From Luzula sylvatica (lineage: Eukaryota; Streptophyta; Magnoliopsida; Poales; Juncaceae), in the NCBI GenBank assembly GCA_946800325.1, contig OX326956.1, positions 40,855,052 to 40,919,051 on the forward strand: DNA of 64,000 nt, given 5' to 3'. Both the position numbers and the translations under genes were made by a program. This document shows positions 1 through 12,249 of the stretch, piece by piece; within the stretch, counting starts at the first letter, position 1; every line of letters starts with the position of its first letter. Below the pieces are notes generated by a model. That model saw nothing but the letters and a program-made list of their open reading frames with translations, was not told where the DNA came from and made no database searches.

Positions 1-3000
1 TGTACTTCTATTCTCCTTACTGGAGACTGAGAAGAGTACCAGGTCCTCCTCCAATTCCATTTTTAGGGCATCTCCCCTTGCTTGCGAAATTTGGGCCCGA
101 GGTTTTTGGTATCTTGGCAAAGAAATATGGCCCTATTTTTAGGTAAATTTTAGATTCATGTCTCGATTCAAATAAGACCATACTCCCATTTTTTTAATTT
201 CTGATTCAATTTCAGGTTTCATTTAGGAAGGCAACCGTTGATAATAGTAGCAGATCCAGAGTTATGCAAAGAGATAGGAATTAAGAAGTTCAGAAGTATA
301 TCAAATAGAAGCTTGCCTTCTCCTATTGCTGGATCCTCTCTTCACCAAAAGGGTCTTTTCTTCACGAGGTAATTTTTTGTTTAGTTGGACACTTTCGATA
401 AAATGCCCAAGAGAGCCTCAATTTTTCTTTTTTTTAAAACAGTTAATCAAAGAATTAGCATAGTTGACATTCCCAATTTATAAATGAAATTTTTTACTTT
501 GTCCCTACGACTCTTCTCTCCAATTTTTTGTACGTATTTCGAGAAGAATTAACGAGAGTAATTATTAACTTAATTAACACAAAAAACAAATTAATCGGTA
601 ATTTTAACGTATCAAATAAGGTACATTCTAATTAATTATTAATTCATTTATATATATAAATTTGGTGTTAATTTTGTATTAATTAAGTAATTACTTAATT
701 ACTAATTATCAAAATCATGATGTCATATGTAAAAGACATGAAATTGTGGAGACATAGTATATGACCATTTTTATAAAGACATAATTCAAATTTCTCAAAA
801 TCAATGCACATTGCATAGACCGTACCTAAAATTAATTCATATAGTATGTCAAGATCTCGATATTAGGATCCGGTACCGACCAATTTCTCCAAGGATCGTA
901 GCTATGTGAATTCGACTGAACTATAAATCAGAAGCGTACCTTAAACTTTATGTGGGCGCGTACTTGATTGTCATTTTTTACGTCACGCTAACACCACCTT
1001 GCGTAATTTAATATCCTACTCGCAAATATGATCTTCCAGAACTTTATGAATTCCATGACAGATATATTCGATATATTTTTCCTTATTGGTCTTTTAACCA
1101 TAAATCAGAAGCGTACCTTGAAGGAATTACTTGTCTAAAGAGACAAATTTTCTTGATAAATTCTTAATGAGACAAATTGTCTTCCTTAAAAAAAAATTAA
1201 GACTAATTGACTTGTTAAAGAGATGTTGAGGCAAACCGTGTTCCTTAATATTTTATTGAAACAAATCATCTCCGATAAATATCTATTGAGACGAACCTTA
1301 TAAAACTCAGAGTGCAAAGATGAATCGAATATTTCTACAAAATAACGATAATACCATATAAATTTGAGAATTTTATAGCTTTAAACCTTATAATTTGCGC
1401 GCTTATAACAGTATCATATGTGTACGTCTCTATGTTATATCTATGTTATACAATTGTCCAAAATACACACTCCCACTAGAATTACATGTCCTTAACGAAA
1501 ATGAAACTCATGCGATGTTATGGTCATTTATCCTTTTGGGTAATCATATGTTTTTGTATATGGTCTAAAAATGGAGTTTGTACCTATATGCTTAATAGAT
1601 AGACAAAAATTGTTATTCTGAATTTTTTTCACAAGTTTTGTTATTGTCATGACACTGCTGATTTTTTATCGTACAATAACTTAAGTGGTCTACAAAAATT
1701 GGTCACTATCTGCTGTCTTTATCAAAGTTGTCAAAATCGGAATTTTGTGTTGAATCGTTTAGAGATATAATCGAATCGGATCGTAAAATTATATTTTGAA
1801 GCACAAGATTCTATGACAAATGAATATTTATTAGAAAACTAACCCAATGAACACGATTTTCTAAATAAAATAATATTTAATTGGTAATACATTTTTTTTC
1901 ATTTGAATCATTGTTTTCATATACAATACATTATAGATAGACACAAAAACGAAATTATCCATAACTATGCAAATATTAAGCATAACCAACCAAAATATGG
2001 AGGAATAATCAAACTAGTATTATGTTATACAAAATTTAAATCCGGATTAATCAAACTAAAATAAACAAAACATATAATATATAAAAATATAAGTTAAGTA
2101 AACAGAAAATAAATATCTATGAAAAAACAAGTTTTTTATTCTTTCAATATTGTCTTATATTGCAAGATGTTAATATTTTATTTCGTATTTCAAGTTACTT
2201 AATTAGAATTGGGGTCATAATTTTTTTGAAAATAAAATATTTTATGAGCCATAACAGTGAAATAGTAAAATCACAAATTTATGTCTTGTCTATCAATAAT
2301 CTCTCGAATGACGTGAAAACATCAAAATATATTTGGATATGTGATGGGTCATTGGTTTCTTGAATTGTGTGATTTTTCCATTACTGTCACAATACAAAGC
2401 CACGGGATCCAACATATTCGGGACTACACCGAGCTCCGCCACAAACTTCCTGATACAAATGACTTCCTTAGATGCATCACTCGTATATATGTACTCGCTT
2501 CCATTGTAGAATTTGTGACGTTATTTTGTTCGGAACTTTTCCAAACAATCGCGTTTTCATTTAAGCAAAACATATAACCACTTTGTGATCTAAAGTCCCA
2601 CTATTAACTGGAGTCCCCCTGTTACTTTGGTCTAGTTGACCATCTAAACCAAACTCAGAAAAGAAAAGGAATTCGACCATTTGACAATCTACTAAACCAT
2701 ATCAATCATTATCCATTCTCATCGGACAGAGCGGGGCCAGCGAGGAGGATAGGGGCAAAAGTGATAAAGAAGCATGAATGGGATAAATACATGTTTGGAA
2801 ACTTGCATCGATATAATTCTTTATATCGATTTCGTTTTTCAAACAGTCGTATATCAAGAATAAATCATTAGTTCTTCGTAAGTACTTTAGAATATTTTTT
2901 ACCGTGGACCAGTTTCGAATAACAACTTTATAAAGATAACCATACAAATGGTTATATAAATCTTTCACTTATTTACCGAACATCCTTACTTTTTTTTAAA

Positions 3001-5648
3001 GTTTATTTTAATAAGAAAATATTTCAATTGTGAGCTTTTGATTCTTATTGTTGTAAAAAGTATTATCATAAACCAACTTTGATATTAAATTATTCAATTA
3101 TTAGCACATATGTTTCGTTATTTTATTGCGATTTCAAAATTTGATATTTTATTTTTCACGTATATTTATTCATAGCACCAAATTATTCAACATGTATCCT
3201 TAGAAGTATCTGAAAAGTTTTCGTCATTATTTTAAAATAAAATCTTTGGATGTATCATATAAATTATTCTAGACGTGTACGATACTCGAGCATCGTACGA
3301 ATATTGATACCGGATCCGATATCTGACACAATACATCCTAATTTTTGAAGTATCCACATAAACTTGGAGTTCCATATTATATGCAATTGGGTTGTACTCC
3401 TTTTTTCTGAGACTACAAGTTACTATATTTTAATTTGATTTGTTATCATATTTCTATTCATTATGAATAATTCATCTTACTTGAAAACTTTATTTAAACT
3501 TTATTTAGCAAAACTTTAAGAAGAATCAACTAATAAGAATATCAACATGTATTTATCCATGCAAATAACAAGCAAACAAAAAGTGGTTCGAAGCATAATT
3601 AACAAAACTAATATCATAATAGGAATGGCTAAATATATTCGGACTTAGAAAGTACGGATTTCACCTATCATAACTGAAAGTCGGAATGGGGAGAGCAAGG
3701 GCGACAGCGGAGAAAGATGGCTGGTTCTCCATTTCCACCAAAAACAAGCTCCCTACTTTGACTCCCTACAAATACCCAGTGAATTTCTACATGCCTCTCA
3801 ACACCATTCACAAAACCCCCTCTAAACCCTCCTTTTTCCCTCCCAAACCCCTTCTCTCTCCCACCTCCACATACGCTCAAGCACTCATGGCTGATAGGAA
3901 GGGGAAAGGACCAATGCAGAGCTACCCGAGCTCTCAACGCCACGCTGGCAGCGGTCTCCTCCCCACTCCTAACATGGAACCCCCCCACCCAAGTGATGTC
4001 ACCAACCCTAACTACTTCAAAGGAGCCTCCTCAAACCAAAACATCATCCGTCAGACGAAACTCAACCACAACCAAGTTCAGAAAAGGAAACGACACTCCT
4101 CGAACAAGACGGAAAGGACTGAACCGTGCCGGAAATGTCGCCGACCAGGTCACTTAACGGAACACTGCTGGTCAACACGTGTTTGTACCCGCTGCGATAA
4201 AGTTGGCCACATCGCAAAGCACTGTCGCAGTGCGATACCTCCGGCGAAGGCCACACCATCCTCACAACCTAAATCTCCTCCAGCAGCACCCCAGCGGACA
4301 GAGATCGATCCCCTAGAACCCCGCGGCATATCGTCGCTGCCAGAAGGAAGGCCCGAGATCATCACTTATCATCTCAAACAAGCTCCCCATCAGCTGGTTG
4401 AAATCGCTCGCTGGAGACGACTCGGCGTGGTCATCGACGCGAGACTAGTACCTCATCATAATCTTCAAGCCATCAACATCCTTCTTCTAAAAGCGCGTGC
4501 ATGGCACACCGAGTTTCAGATTTGTTATCTAGGCAGAGAGCGTTATGCACTACTACTCCCTGAGGGCATTGACCGTGTTAAATTCATGGCCAATGACGTT
4601 TCATCCTTGCGTCGAGCAAGCTTCGTGATTTATCAATGGAACACCTCCATTAGCTCTTTCCCCATCTCCTATGCCTACAAGGTATGGTTTGATCTTTACG
4701 GGCTCCCTCCTCATGCGTGGGCATTACAAGAACTAGCGGCGCTAATTGGCTCTTTTGGTATTCTCACAAGCCACGGACCTCTCTAGAAAGTGTCCAGCAT
4801 GCATGCTCTTCGCATCGTGGTAGCGGTCAGCGATCTTTGCGACATTCCTAACCGAATTCACTTGGGATCGATCGGCCATGGCAACCCCCTCATCCTACAG
4901 TTTCTCAAGCGATCCGACGAGCCACTGCCGTTTCAATACCCCGAAGACCCGACTCCCCATCCAGAAGTATTTGAAGCAATGCAACGGGACCTAGTCGAGG
5001 ATACCGACAGAGAGGCGGTCAGACCGAGAGTAAACTTTACTCCGAACACCAACGCCGATACGGCCAACGACTGGTATCCCTCTTCAAACGAAGAGCCGGA
5101 AAAAATGGCAAAAGGCAAGGTCCTTGTCGATGAAGCCTGGTTAGAGGCATTATGCCGCCTGGTACCGGAGTCAGTGAAGAAATTCCTCAGGCCAATCGAC
5201 TCAACTCAGCAAACTATCTCCTCCAGCTTGTCCGCATCGCCGGAATCCACGGCTCCGATGGGAAACGGAGGCGTTGACGACACGACGCACCAGTCAAATC
5301 CCAACACCATGTTGACGCTACAAGAACTCCCTCAGAAATCGCCACAGTCAATCCGAGTCACGAACGAGTATCGCCAAGGACTGCAAATTCTGAGCGATTA
5401 TCAGTCTGAGCAGGGGACAAAGCAGCAGGACGACAAGAATAGGCATAAAGTTAAAAAAAGAAGGTTCCAAAGACATGCCACCTCATCCTCATCTCATTCA
5501 ACTTCTTCAAGAGGTATAAACATTCTCCTTTCTACTTTACAGAAAAAAGCTAAGGCCCGCAAACTAAAAGTGAAAAATATTTCACGGGCCAAATCTCTCT
5601 CTAAATTAAATAAAAAAAGCCCTACATGCTTCTACCCCTGCACCACCC

Positions 5649-5686
<38 letters not shown>

Positions 5687-8600
5687 ATTAATTCTAATTT
5701 CGAAGATGTGGCCCATGATGCGGCCCATGATGTGGAGCAACGACCCACTACTGGAGACCCAATTAATTCACATGTTGTCAATGAAAAGCTCACACCTAAT
5801 AATGTGGCACAGCTTATTAATCGAAAAAACAAGCCTTCAAACAAAGACCTGTCAAAAAATGACAGAGCAAATCCCTTGCAAAAAATCACAAAAGCAGGAA
5901 TCCTCGCAAGTATTCAAATCGAATCACTTAAATCAACTCCTCTCCCTAATGAAATAATTAATAACATCAAAGATTGTTTGGGTATTAAGAGCAATATTAA
6001 TCCTGTAAATCCTGAATCAACAAAGGATAACAAGGCAGATAGAGCCATCTTACCACCAAAACCATTAAAGTCCATTCTTAAAAATCCTAAGTCTAATATT
6101 ATCTCATCAATTAATGCTCTCTCTAATAGTTTCTCCCCATTGCTAGGTTATGCAACGGATGGCACGGAACACTTAGAGGAGGGGTCACAAGGGTTCGACC
6201 CAAGGATCTAAGTCTCCATGCAAACTCTTATCCTACACCTCTCTCTTATTATTTAAGTTTTTATTATGTTATTTAATCACTTATCTTGTATCACGTGGAA
6301 TGTTAGAGGCCTCGGTTACCCCTCTAAATGGCCATTAGTTAAGGATGTTATTAGGGACTCGGGTTGTCACTTGGTTTGTCTTCAAGAAACCAAGTTGATT
6401 AACCCAAATATCTTTATTATTAAACGTTTTCTTCCACCAAATTTTATAAACTTCATCTCTCTCTCTTCAATTGGGACGAAAGGAGGACTAATATCGTCTT
6501 GGACTAACCAATTCACTCTAATCAACTCCTTCACCACTCACTCGTCCCTCAACTCAATTCTTGAAGGACCAAATAATTTCCAATTCCTCCTCTCTAATGT
6601 GTATGGTCCAACGGATCACAACGCAAAGGATCAATTCTTACAAGAACTCCTCACCCTTAACCCAAACGATCTACCGTGGATAATCGTGGGAGACTTCAAT
6701 CTCATCCGTGCGGTCGTTGAAACAACCGCCAATTCTCCCAACATCAATCTCATTATCAAATTCAACAACACTCTAAACTCGCTAAATCTAATTGAAACTC
6801 CTTTACAAGGCCGATCTTTCACATGGACAAACAAACGCGTCTCTCCAACGCTATCCAAACTAGATAGAATGTTTCTATCTCACAACTTTCTTGATTTCAA
6901 CATCACCTCCACTCTCCAAGATCTCCCGATGGTCACCTCGGACCACACTCCTCTCATACTTAAAATACACTCGCAAGAGAGATCAAATAAACGACCTTTC
7001 AAGTTCGAAAGATATTGGATCAACTACAAGGAACCAAGGACCTTATTAACCCCAATTTGGGTCAATAATCTTTCCTCGATTAATGCCAAATTCGCAAGCA
7101 CCAAAAGAACCTTATCTTCTTGGGCAAATTCAAAATTCAAAAATAAGGAATCCATCTTAAAAACTTCGAAACAAATTCTCCAATCTTTGGATCTAGCAGA
7201 AGAGTCTAGAGACCTATCACGGGAGGAAGCTAATCTACGCATCTCTCTTCGTACATCAATTCATGACTTATTGAACAACAACGAACTCAAATGGCAACAA
7301 CGATCATCCGATAAATGGCTAAAGCTTGGAGATAACAACACGGCATACTTCCATAAAATTGCAACCCGGAAAAAACAAATCAACACGATATCCCAAATGG
7401 AAATCAACGGGCTTATGGTTTCTAATCTCAGTCAAATAGTGTCTCAAGCGACCAATTTCTATAAAGAATCCCTTGGCACTCCGTCTGACTCCTTATCGGA
7501 CATTGACTTTGCGATGCTATATCCATCCAAAGATATTCTCCCACCTCAACATGAGAATTTCATCAAAGCTTTCTCGGAGGATGAGGTGCACCAAGCGCTA
7601 ATATCGGTAGCCAAAGGCAAGGCGATAGGACCGGATGGGTTTCCCATAGAATTCTTCCAGGAATTTTGGGACCTCTTAAAGGAAGACTTATTGTCACTCT
7701 ATAATGGTTTCCATAACAATTCCGTAAACTTCAAACCGTTCAACTTCGCCGAGATTACCTTAATCCCCAAAAAAGCGGAGGCTTTAAATATCCGAGAGTT
7801 TCGCCCTATTAGCATTATTACAGGTATCTCAAAAATACTATCCAAACTACTAGCAAATAGACTTCAACCGACAATCCCCTCCCTCATCAACATAAGACAA
7901 AGTGCATTCATAAAGCAACGATCAATCTCTGAGTTGTTCATATCAACGAGGGAAACTCTCTCTTTCTTACATCGGAAATCGATACCATCGGTGCTTATTA
8001 AAATCGACTTCGAAAAAGCTTTTGATACGATCTCTTGGAATTTCCTCAACAACCTCCTAATAGCCCGAGGATTCCCTCACCAATGGGTGGAATGGATGAA
8101 AAATCTTCAATCATCCTCCACATCGAAACTCAGGATCAACGGATCGCGGGGTATGCCTTTCTCCCATAAACGGGGTCTAAGACAAGGTGACCCCCTCTCT
8201 CCTCTACTATTTAACATTGTGGTAGACTCACTCCAAAAGGTCCTTTTAAACATATCTCCTCTACTCTCCTCCAAAAACGTTTCTTCCCCGAAAAAATTAA
8301 CGTTTCTTCCCGCTCACGGTGAGAAAACCCTAGGCGGAAGGCTCACTTTAGCAAAAATTAACGTTTCTTCCCCAAAAGGTCCTTTTAAACATACCTAGGG
8401 ATCCCGCTCACGGTGAGAAAACCGAAAAAATTAACGTTTCTTCCCCTCATTAATAAAGTCCAAAAACGCCTCTCTTCATGGCAAGGCCAATATCTATCCC
8501 TAGGCGGAAGGCTCACTTTAGCAAAGGCCGTCCTCAATGCCATTCCGGTGCATTTCATGCAAGTTCTCAAGCTTCCTAAATGGGTAATCCATCAAATTGA

Positions 8601-11229
8601 GAAAACAACTAGAGCTTTTCTATGGAAAGGAAACGACAAATGTTTGGGAGGACACTGCCTTGTGAACTGGAAAACGGTGACACTACCCAGGCGTAATGGG
8701 GGCCTCGCCCTAACGAACCTTCAGATTCACAATGATGCACTTCTTCTCAAATGGTTGCAGCAAATAAACAGCCAATCACCATCCTTATGGTCCACTACGA
8801 TTCAAGAGCTATATGGAGTGGAAGATTGGCAATCTTTCAAAAACATCTCCCCGCAATCATGCTCGTTCTTCGTCAGAGATCTCCTAAAGCTTATCCCACG
8901 CTTCAATATTCTCAGCCCCGAACATACCCAACCCCCTCCCACCTTCACTACCAAGCAAGCGTACCAGCTACTGATTAACCCAGGAGTTGAGGTTGACTGG
9001 GACTCGCTAATTTGGCAAATAAAAGCACCAATCAAAGTTAAGGTGTTCACATGGCTAGCCATTAGAGATAGGATTCTCACCGCTGATAACCTCCTCAAAA
9101 GGGGCTGGCCACACACACCTAATTGCCCTCTATGCGCTAGCCACCTTGAAACAATCTCACACCTCTTTATCTATTGCCCCTACTCTAAGGAGGTTTGGAA
9201 CCGGCTCGCAGATATCATTAGCCTTCCTAACAACCTTCCAAACACTTTACTCCTTCTACTGCGTGTAGTTCACAACGGCTCTTCACCCGGCCCCCCAAAA
9301 CTGCACCGATCGATTTGGGCTTCCACAATTTGGAACATTTGGAAGGAACGAAATAGACGCATCTTCAACAACCATAACCAACCGCCGGGGCACATTGCGT
9401 CTTTGGCAAGACGTGACGGATTGTTCTGGCACACACCAAGAGCTCCTTAGATATCAGGACTAGTAAAGACTAGAGGACCGGAGATGAGTCCCCTAGAGAT
9501 ATTGTAAATTAGTATCTTGTTGGACCATGTAAGTAAACGAGTTTTAATGAATGAATTATTCGAGCAACCGGCAAATGCTGGTTCCTCCTTCAAAAAAAAA
9601 AGAAAGTACGGATTTTTGTTTGGCCATAGTTTGGAAGTCCGAATTTGTTATTTGTGATTATTATTATAACTTGGGTTTAGGAGTATTACTTTTTTGTTTT
9701 CTTCATGTATATGGATGAAAAATTGGGTAGCAATAACTACTTGTGGTCTATTTGCAGGGATTTAAGGTGGTCGGCGATGCGAAACACGATAATATCCTTG
9801 TACCAACCTTCTCACCTGTCCAGTCTAATCCCCTCAATGCAATCCTACATAGAAAATGTAATCGAAATTCTCTGTAAAACCACTGAAGAAGAAGATATAG
9901 TCTTCTCCGACCTCTCTTTGAAGCTTGCCACTGACATAATTGGGCAAGCCGCATTTGGTGTAGATTTTGCCCTAACAAAAGGAAACTCAAATCCAAACTC
10001 TACCAATGCATCCGCTTTTATCAAAGAACACATGTACTCAACCAGTTCACTCAAGATGGATTTATCGGGGTCTTTTTCAATTATCTTGGGGCTAATTGTC
10101 CCATTTCTCCAAGGTTCATGTAGGCAAATATTTAAAAGAATACCCAAAACCGCAGATTGGAAGATTGAAGAAACCAACAAGAGATTAAGTAAAAAACTCG
10201 ATGAGATCGTGACAAAGCGATTGTGCGAGGAGAAGACAGAACGCAAGGATTTCTTATCCTCGATATTAAATGCAGGGGAGATGAATTTATCGATGAGAAG
10301 TTTATTTACTAAAGATTATGTAAATGCACTTGTGTATGAACAACTTCTTGCCGGGTCCACAACTACGTCCTTTACGCTTTCTTCGGTGGTTTACTTGGTA
10401 GCTGACCATCCAGAGGTCGAGACGAATTTATTAGAAGAGATCGATCAGTTTGGTCCGAAGGATTTGGTTCCGACTGCTGAAGATTTGCAACAAAAATTCC
10501 CTTACCTTGATCAAGTAAATAAAATTTATATTTTTGCGCAATTGAGTTAGTTTGCTGAATTATTAATATAAATTGAGGGGTAGTTCAACTTTTTCACCTG
10601 TTGTCTTGATTATTAGGTGATAAAAGAAGCCATGAGGTTTTACATGGTTTCTCCATTGATTGCTCGAGAAACATCTCAACCGGTTGAAGTGGGAGGGTAT
10701 CTTCTTCCAACGGTACACAATTTTGATTCGATAATAGGTCCTTGATTAAAATTTTAATGCGACGCAAAACTTTTGTTTTTACACGTGATAATTAAGGATA
10801 AATACTCAAGCTATTTCTAAGCGAAAAAAATGTATGTGAAATACAGATCAAGATAATAAAAACAACATAATAATAATTAATATCTACTTTCAGGGTACAT
10901 GGGTCTGGATAGCACCTGGCGTTCTATCCAAGGATCCAAACCACTTCCCAGACCCTCACATTTTTCGTCCCGAAAGGTTCAACCCAAATTCTCAAGAAGA
11001 GAAAAATAGACATCCTTATGCTCACATACCTTTCGGTCTCGGACCAAGAGCGTGCATTGGACAGAAGTTCTCTCTGCAGGAGATGAAACTCACAGTAATC
11101 AATCTGTATAGGAATTTTATTTTCCGGCATTCCCCTAAGATGGAATCTCCTCTTCGGTTTCAGTATGGCATTGTTCTTAATTTCAAGTATGGAGTTAAGC
11201 TTCGGGTCATCAAGAGATATATAATGTAG
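1..11229 (+). CDS. MAX1: Cytochrome P450 CYP711A (MAX1-like) copy 1, 5'-partial
   Basis: Exons are 1-142 (reading frame from base 3), 216-368, 9758-10514, 10617-10712 and 10894-11229, with the stop TAG at 11227-11229. All junctions are GT-AG and the frame stays open throughout. The protein enters just before the proline-rich hinge (PGPPP), so only the membrane anchor, about 35 residues, is missing. Visible P450 landmarks are the I-helix AGSTTT, the K-helix EAMR, FRPERF, and the haem loop [10 protein letters not shown] with its cysteine ligand. Stretches such as [27 protein letters not shown] and [10 protein letters not shown] match CYP711A. Members of this family (MAX1) are membrane-anchored monooxygenases that oxidise carlactone to carlactonoic acid in strigolactone synthesis. 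Oddities: intron 2 is 9389 bp against 415 bp in copy 2, because of inserted elements, and the usual His before LLAG in the I-helix is Gln (YEQLLAG). Family assignment is firm; the exact reaction is inferred. Confidence 0.93.
369..2339. other. 5' part of intron 2 of MAX1 copy 1, AT-rich
   Basis: No coding signal is visible. The motif ATAAATCAGAAGCGTACCTT occurs twice (about 922-943 and 1101-1122). Such a repeat may be a leftover of the copia-like element whose pol fragment lies just beyond it, but this is a guess. Confidence 0.4.
2340..2968 (-). pseudogene. Degraded Ty1/copia pol fragment (RT C-terminus and RNase H), antisense in the intron
   Basis: On the minus strand, 2968-2780 reads the end of a copia reverse transcriptase ([20 protein letters not shown], then YIDASFQT). 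Further down, 2577-2340 reads the RNase H region in pieces: [16 protein letters not shown], then in a shifted frame [20 protein letters not shown] and YCDSNG. These are conserved blocks of plant copia polyproteins. Stops and frameshifts break every part, so this is an old remnant. No LTRs were found around it. Confidence 0.7.
3647..3661 (+). repeat. Left target-site duplication of the LINE
   Basis: AGAAAGTACGGATTT at 3647-3661 is repeated exactly at 9601-9615, directly after the poly(A) tail. The perfect match fixes both ends of the LINE and suggests a fairly recent insertion. Confidence 0.92.
3686..6211 (+). pseudogene. LINE ORF1 (gag-like, zinc-knuckle protein) with one premature stop
   Basis: The ORF runs in one frame from ATG 3686 to TAA 6211, broken only by TAG at 4784-4786. 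Residues about 147-180 hold two CX2CX4HX4C knuckles ([14 protein letters not shown] and [14 protein letters not shown]), typical of nucleic-acid-binding ORF1 proteins. A domain resembling the DUF4283/RRM-like part of plant LINE ORF1 follows (about residues 235-365, ending at the stop). The second half is low in complexity, with Lys/Arg-rich stretches and a polyproline run encoded by 37 consecutive C. ORF1 proteins coat the element RNA. The single nonsense codon would give a 366-residue product that keeps the knuckles but loses the tail. Confidence 0.85.
5650..5686 (+). repeat. (C)37 homopolymer inside LINE ORF1
   Basis: Thirty-seven consecutive C residues encode polyproline in ORF1. Such tracts are length-unstable and assemble poorly, so the true length and the downstream frame may differ between molecules. 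Confidence 0.9.
6266..9450 (+). pseudogene. LINE ORF2 (endonuclease / reverse transcriptase / zf-RVT), internally deleted
   Basis: The ORF opens at ATG 6266 with an apurinic-type endonuclease ([32 protein letters not shown]). It continues into the reverse transcriptase ([51 protein letters not shown]). Right after that the frame runs into a scrambled tract (about 8238-8526) and ends at 8398. The block that should carry the catalytic [Y/F]ADD box is absent. Downstream, in another frame (8413-9450), come the thumb-like region ([20 protein letters not shown]) and the C-terminal zf-RVT domain ([18 protein letters not shown]). Endonuclease and RT motifs are otherwise well kept, so the damage is local and recent. 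An active reverse transcriptase cannot be made from this copy. Confidence 0.9.
8238..8526 (+). repeat. Patchwork of short repeated segments at the ORF2 deletion junction
   Basis: Short pieces of neighbouring ORF2 sequence recur here out of order: ACGTTTCTTCCC four times (about 8277, 8301, 8361 and 8432), GCTCACGGTGAGAAAACC twice (8313 and 8407), CTAGGCGGAAGGCTCACTTT twice (8330 and 8501) and AGGTCCTTTTAAACAT twice (8238 and 8378). The tract replaces the lost catalytic part of the RT domain. Confidence 0.85.
9451..9600 (+). other. LINE 3' UTR and poly(A) tail
   Basis: About 140 bp follow the ORF2 stop and end in nine A residues abutting the second target duplication (9601-9615). This is the usual end of an L1-type insertion. 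Confidence 0.85.
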
Positions 11230-12249
11230 AAGATTGATTTCGTTTATGTGGAGTTTATACTTTATTATACATTTGTCTCAACGATGAGCACAAGTTAATA
11301 TAATTCATTTAAGTTTGCATAATGTAGCATAACAATCAGCCAAAAGACAGCGTGTATGATAAGTTTTGCATTTATAATTGGCAAATTATTCAAATTATGT
11401 GTTGAATTTACAATGTCTATCTATACAAGACTTAGAATGATGACTGAAAATCAAATCAAACGCACAACTTAACACGGGAGCACAAAGGAGGCCTATCTTA
11501 ACATAACACCAGATAGAGGCAATATGGTTACAGGTTACTTCATGTGCTCTAATTCATATTTTGCATTCTCTAATGTTTAACGTACTCGATGCGCTAATGA
11601 TAAACTCGCCCTTCGTGGAGATTTTAAAGATATTACGTATTATTAAATATGTCATAGCTGTATTTTGCGGAAAAAAACTTTGATCATAAATTTTCAAAAA
11701 ATAATAAAATTGAAAGATAAGAGTTTACATATATCAAAACGCAACTATGGGCATGTTCGATTTGAGGGATTTTAGTGTATTGTTTGATTTAATGATGTGT
11801 TGGATCTATGCTACAAATCCCTCTATTTTTGTACTCCCGCAACTCTCGTCCATGTATTTGGTATTGGAAGCGAAATATATTCATTATCCGTCTGTTTATC
11901 TCCTCCATTTTTTTTTCATCCCCTTTCACGCTTAACCCAAGCTATTCTTATTGAAGAATCTCTCTCTTTTTCATCAGAATTTTCACTCTTTCCGCTCAGC
12001 TTCCTATTCAGGGACGCTATTTGTTGAGTTATATTGGAACGAAAGACCCCTTACGAAACTCTTACAAATTCTGTTTTGAAAAAACTCTTAAGATAAAGAC
12101 AAAAATTTCGGTCAATCCATCCTATTAATTTTTTTTCTTATTGATTTGCTCACTTGTGAGTTCTCTTGCAAATTTCTTGAACTAAGTCCGTAAAAAAAAT
12201 TTTAGAAAAGAGTTAAACGTTATGGTATACCTCTGATTGTCATTAAACA
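11230..12249. other. Region downstream of MAX1 copy 1
   Basis: AT-rich, with no gene recognised. At 11748-11790 there is a piece (GGGCATGTTCGATTTGAGGG) matching the terminal inverted repeat of the AT-filled element at 36482-38000, so an end fragment of that family lies here. Confidence 0.5.

Larger units (their letters stand above)
3662..9600 (+). mobile_element. L1-type LINE inserted in intron 2 of MAX1 copy 1, sense orientation
   Basis: The element is 5939 bp and is bounded by a perfect 15-bp target duplication. It has a short 5' leader, an ORF1 with two zinc knuckles, an ORF2 with endonuclease, reverse transcriptase and C-terminal zinc-finger parts, a 3' UTR and a poly(A) tail (9592-9600). 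Its GC content and codon use differ visibly from the AT-rich intron. It looks full length, so 5' truncation did not occur. It cannot move by itself, because ORF1 has an in-frame stop and ORF2 has lost part of the polymerase domain. It lies in the same direction as the host gene, so its termination signals could act on the host transcript. Confidence 0.93.

Noticed and set aside
9705..9757. ATG at 9705 as the start of a separate P450 gene
   Set aside because: The preceding codons are intronic. A clean acceptor at 9757 and the matching exon 3 of copy 2 show that this is an internal exon of MAX1 copy 1.
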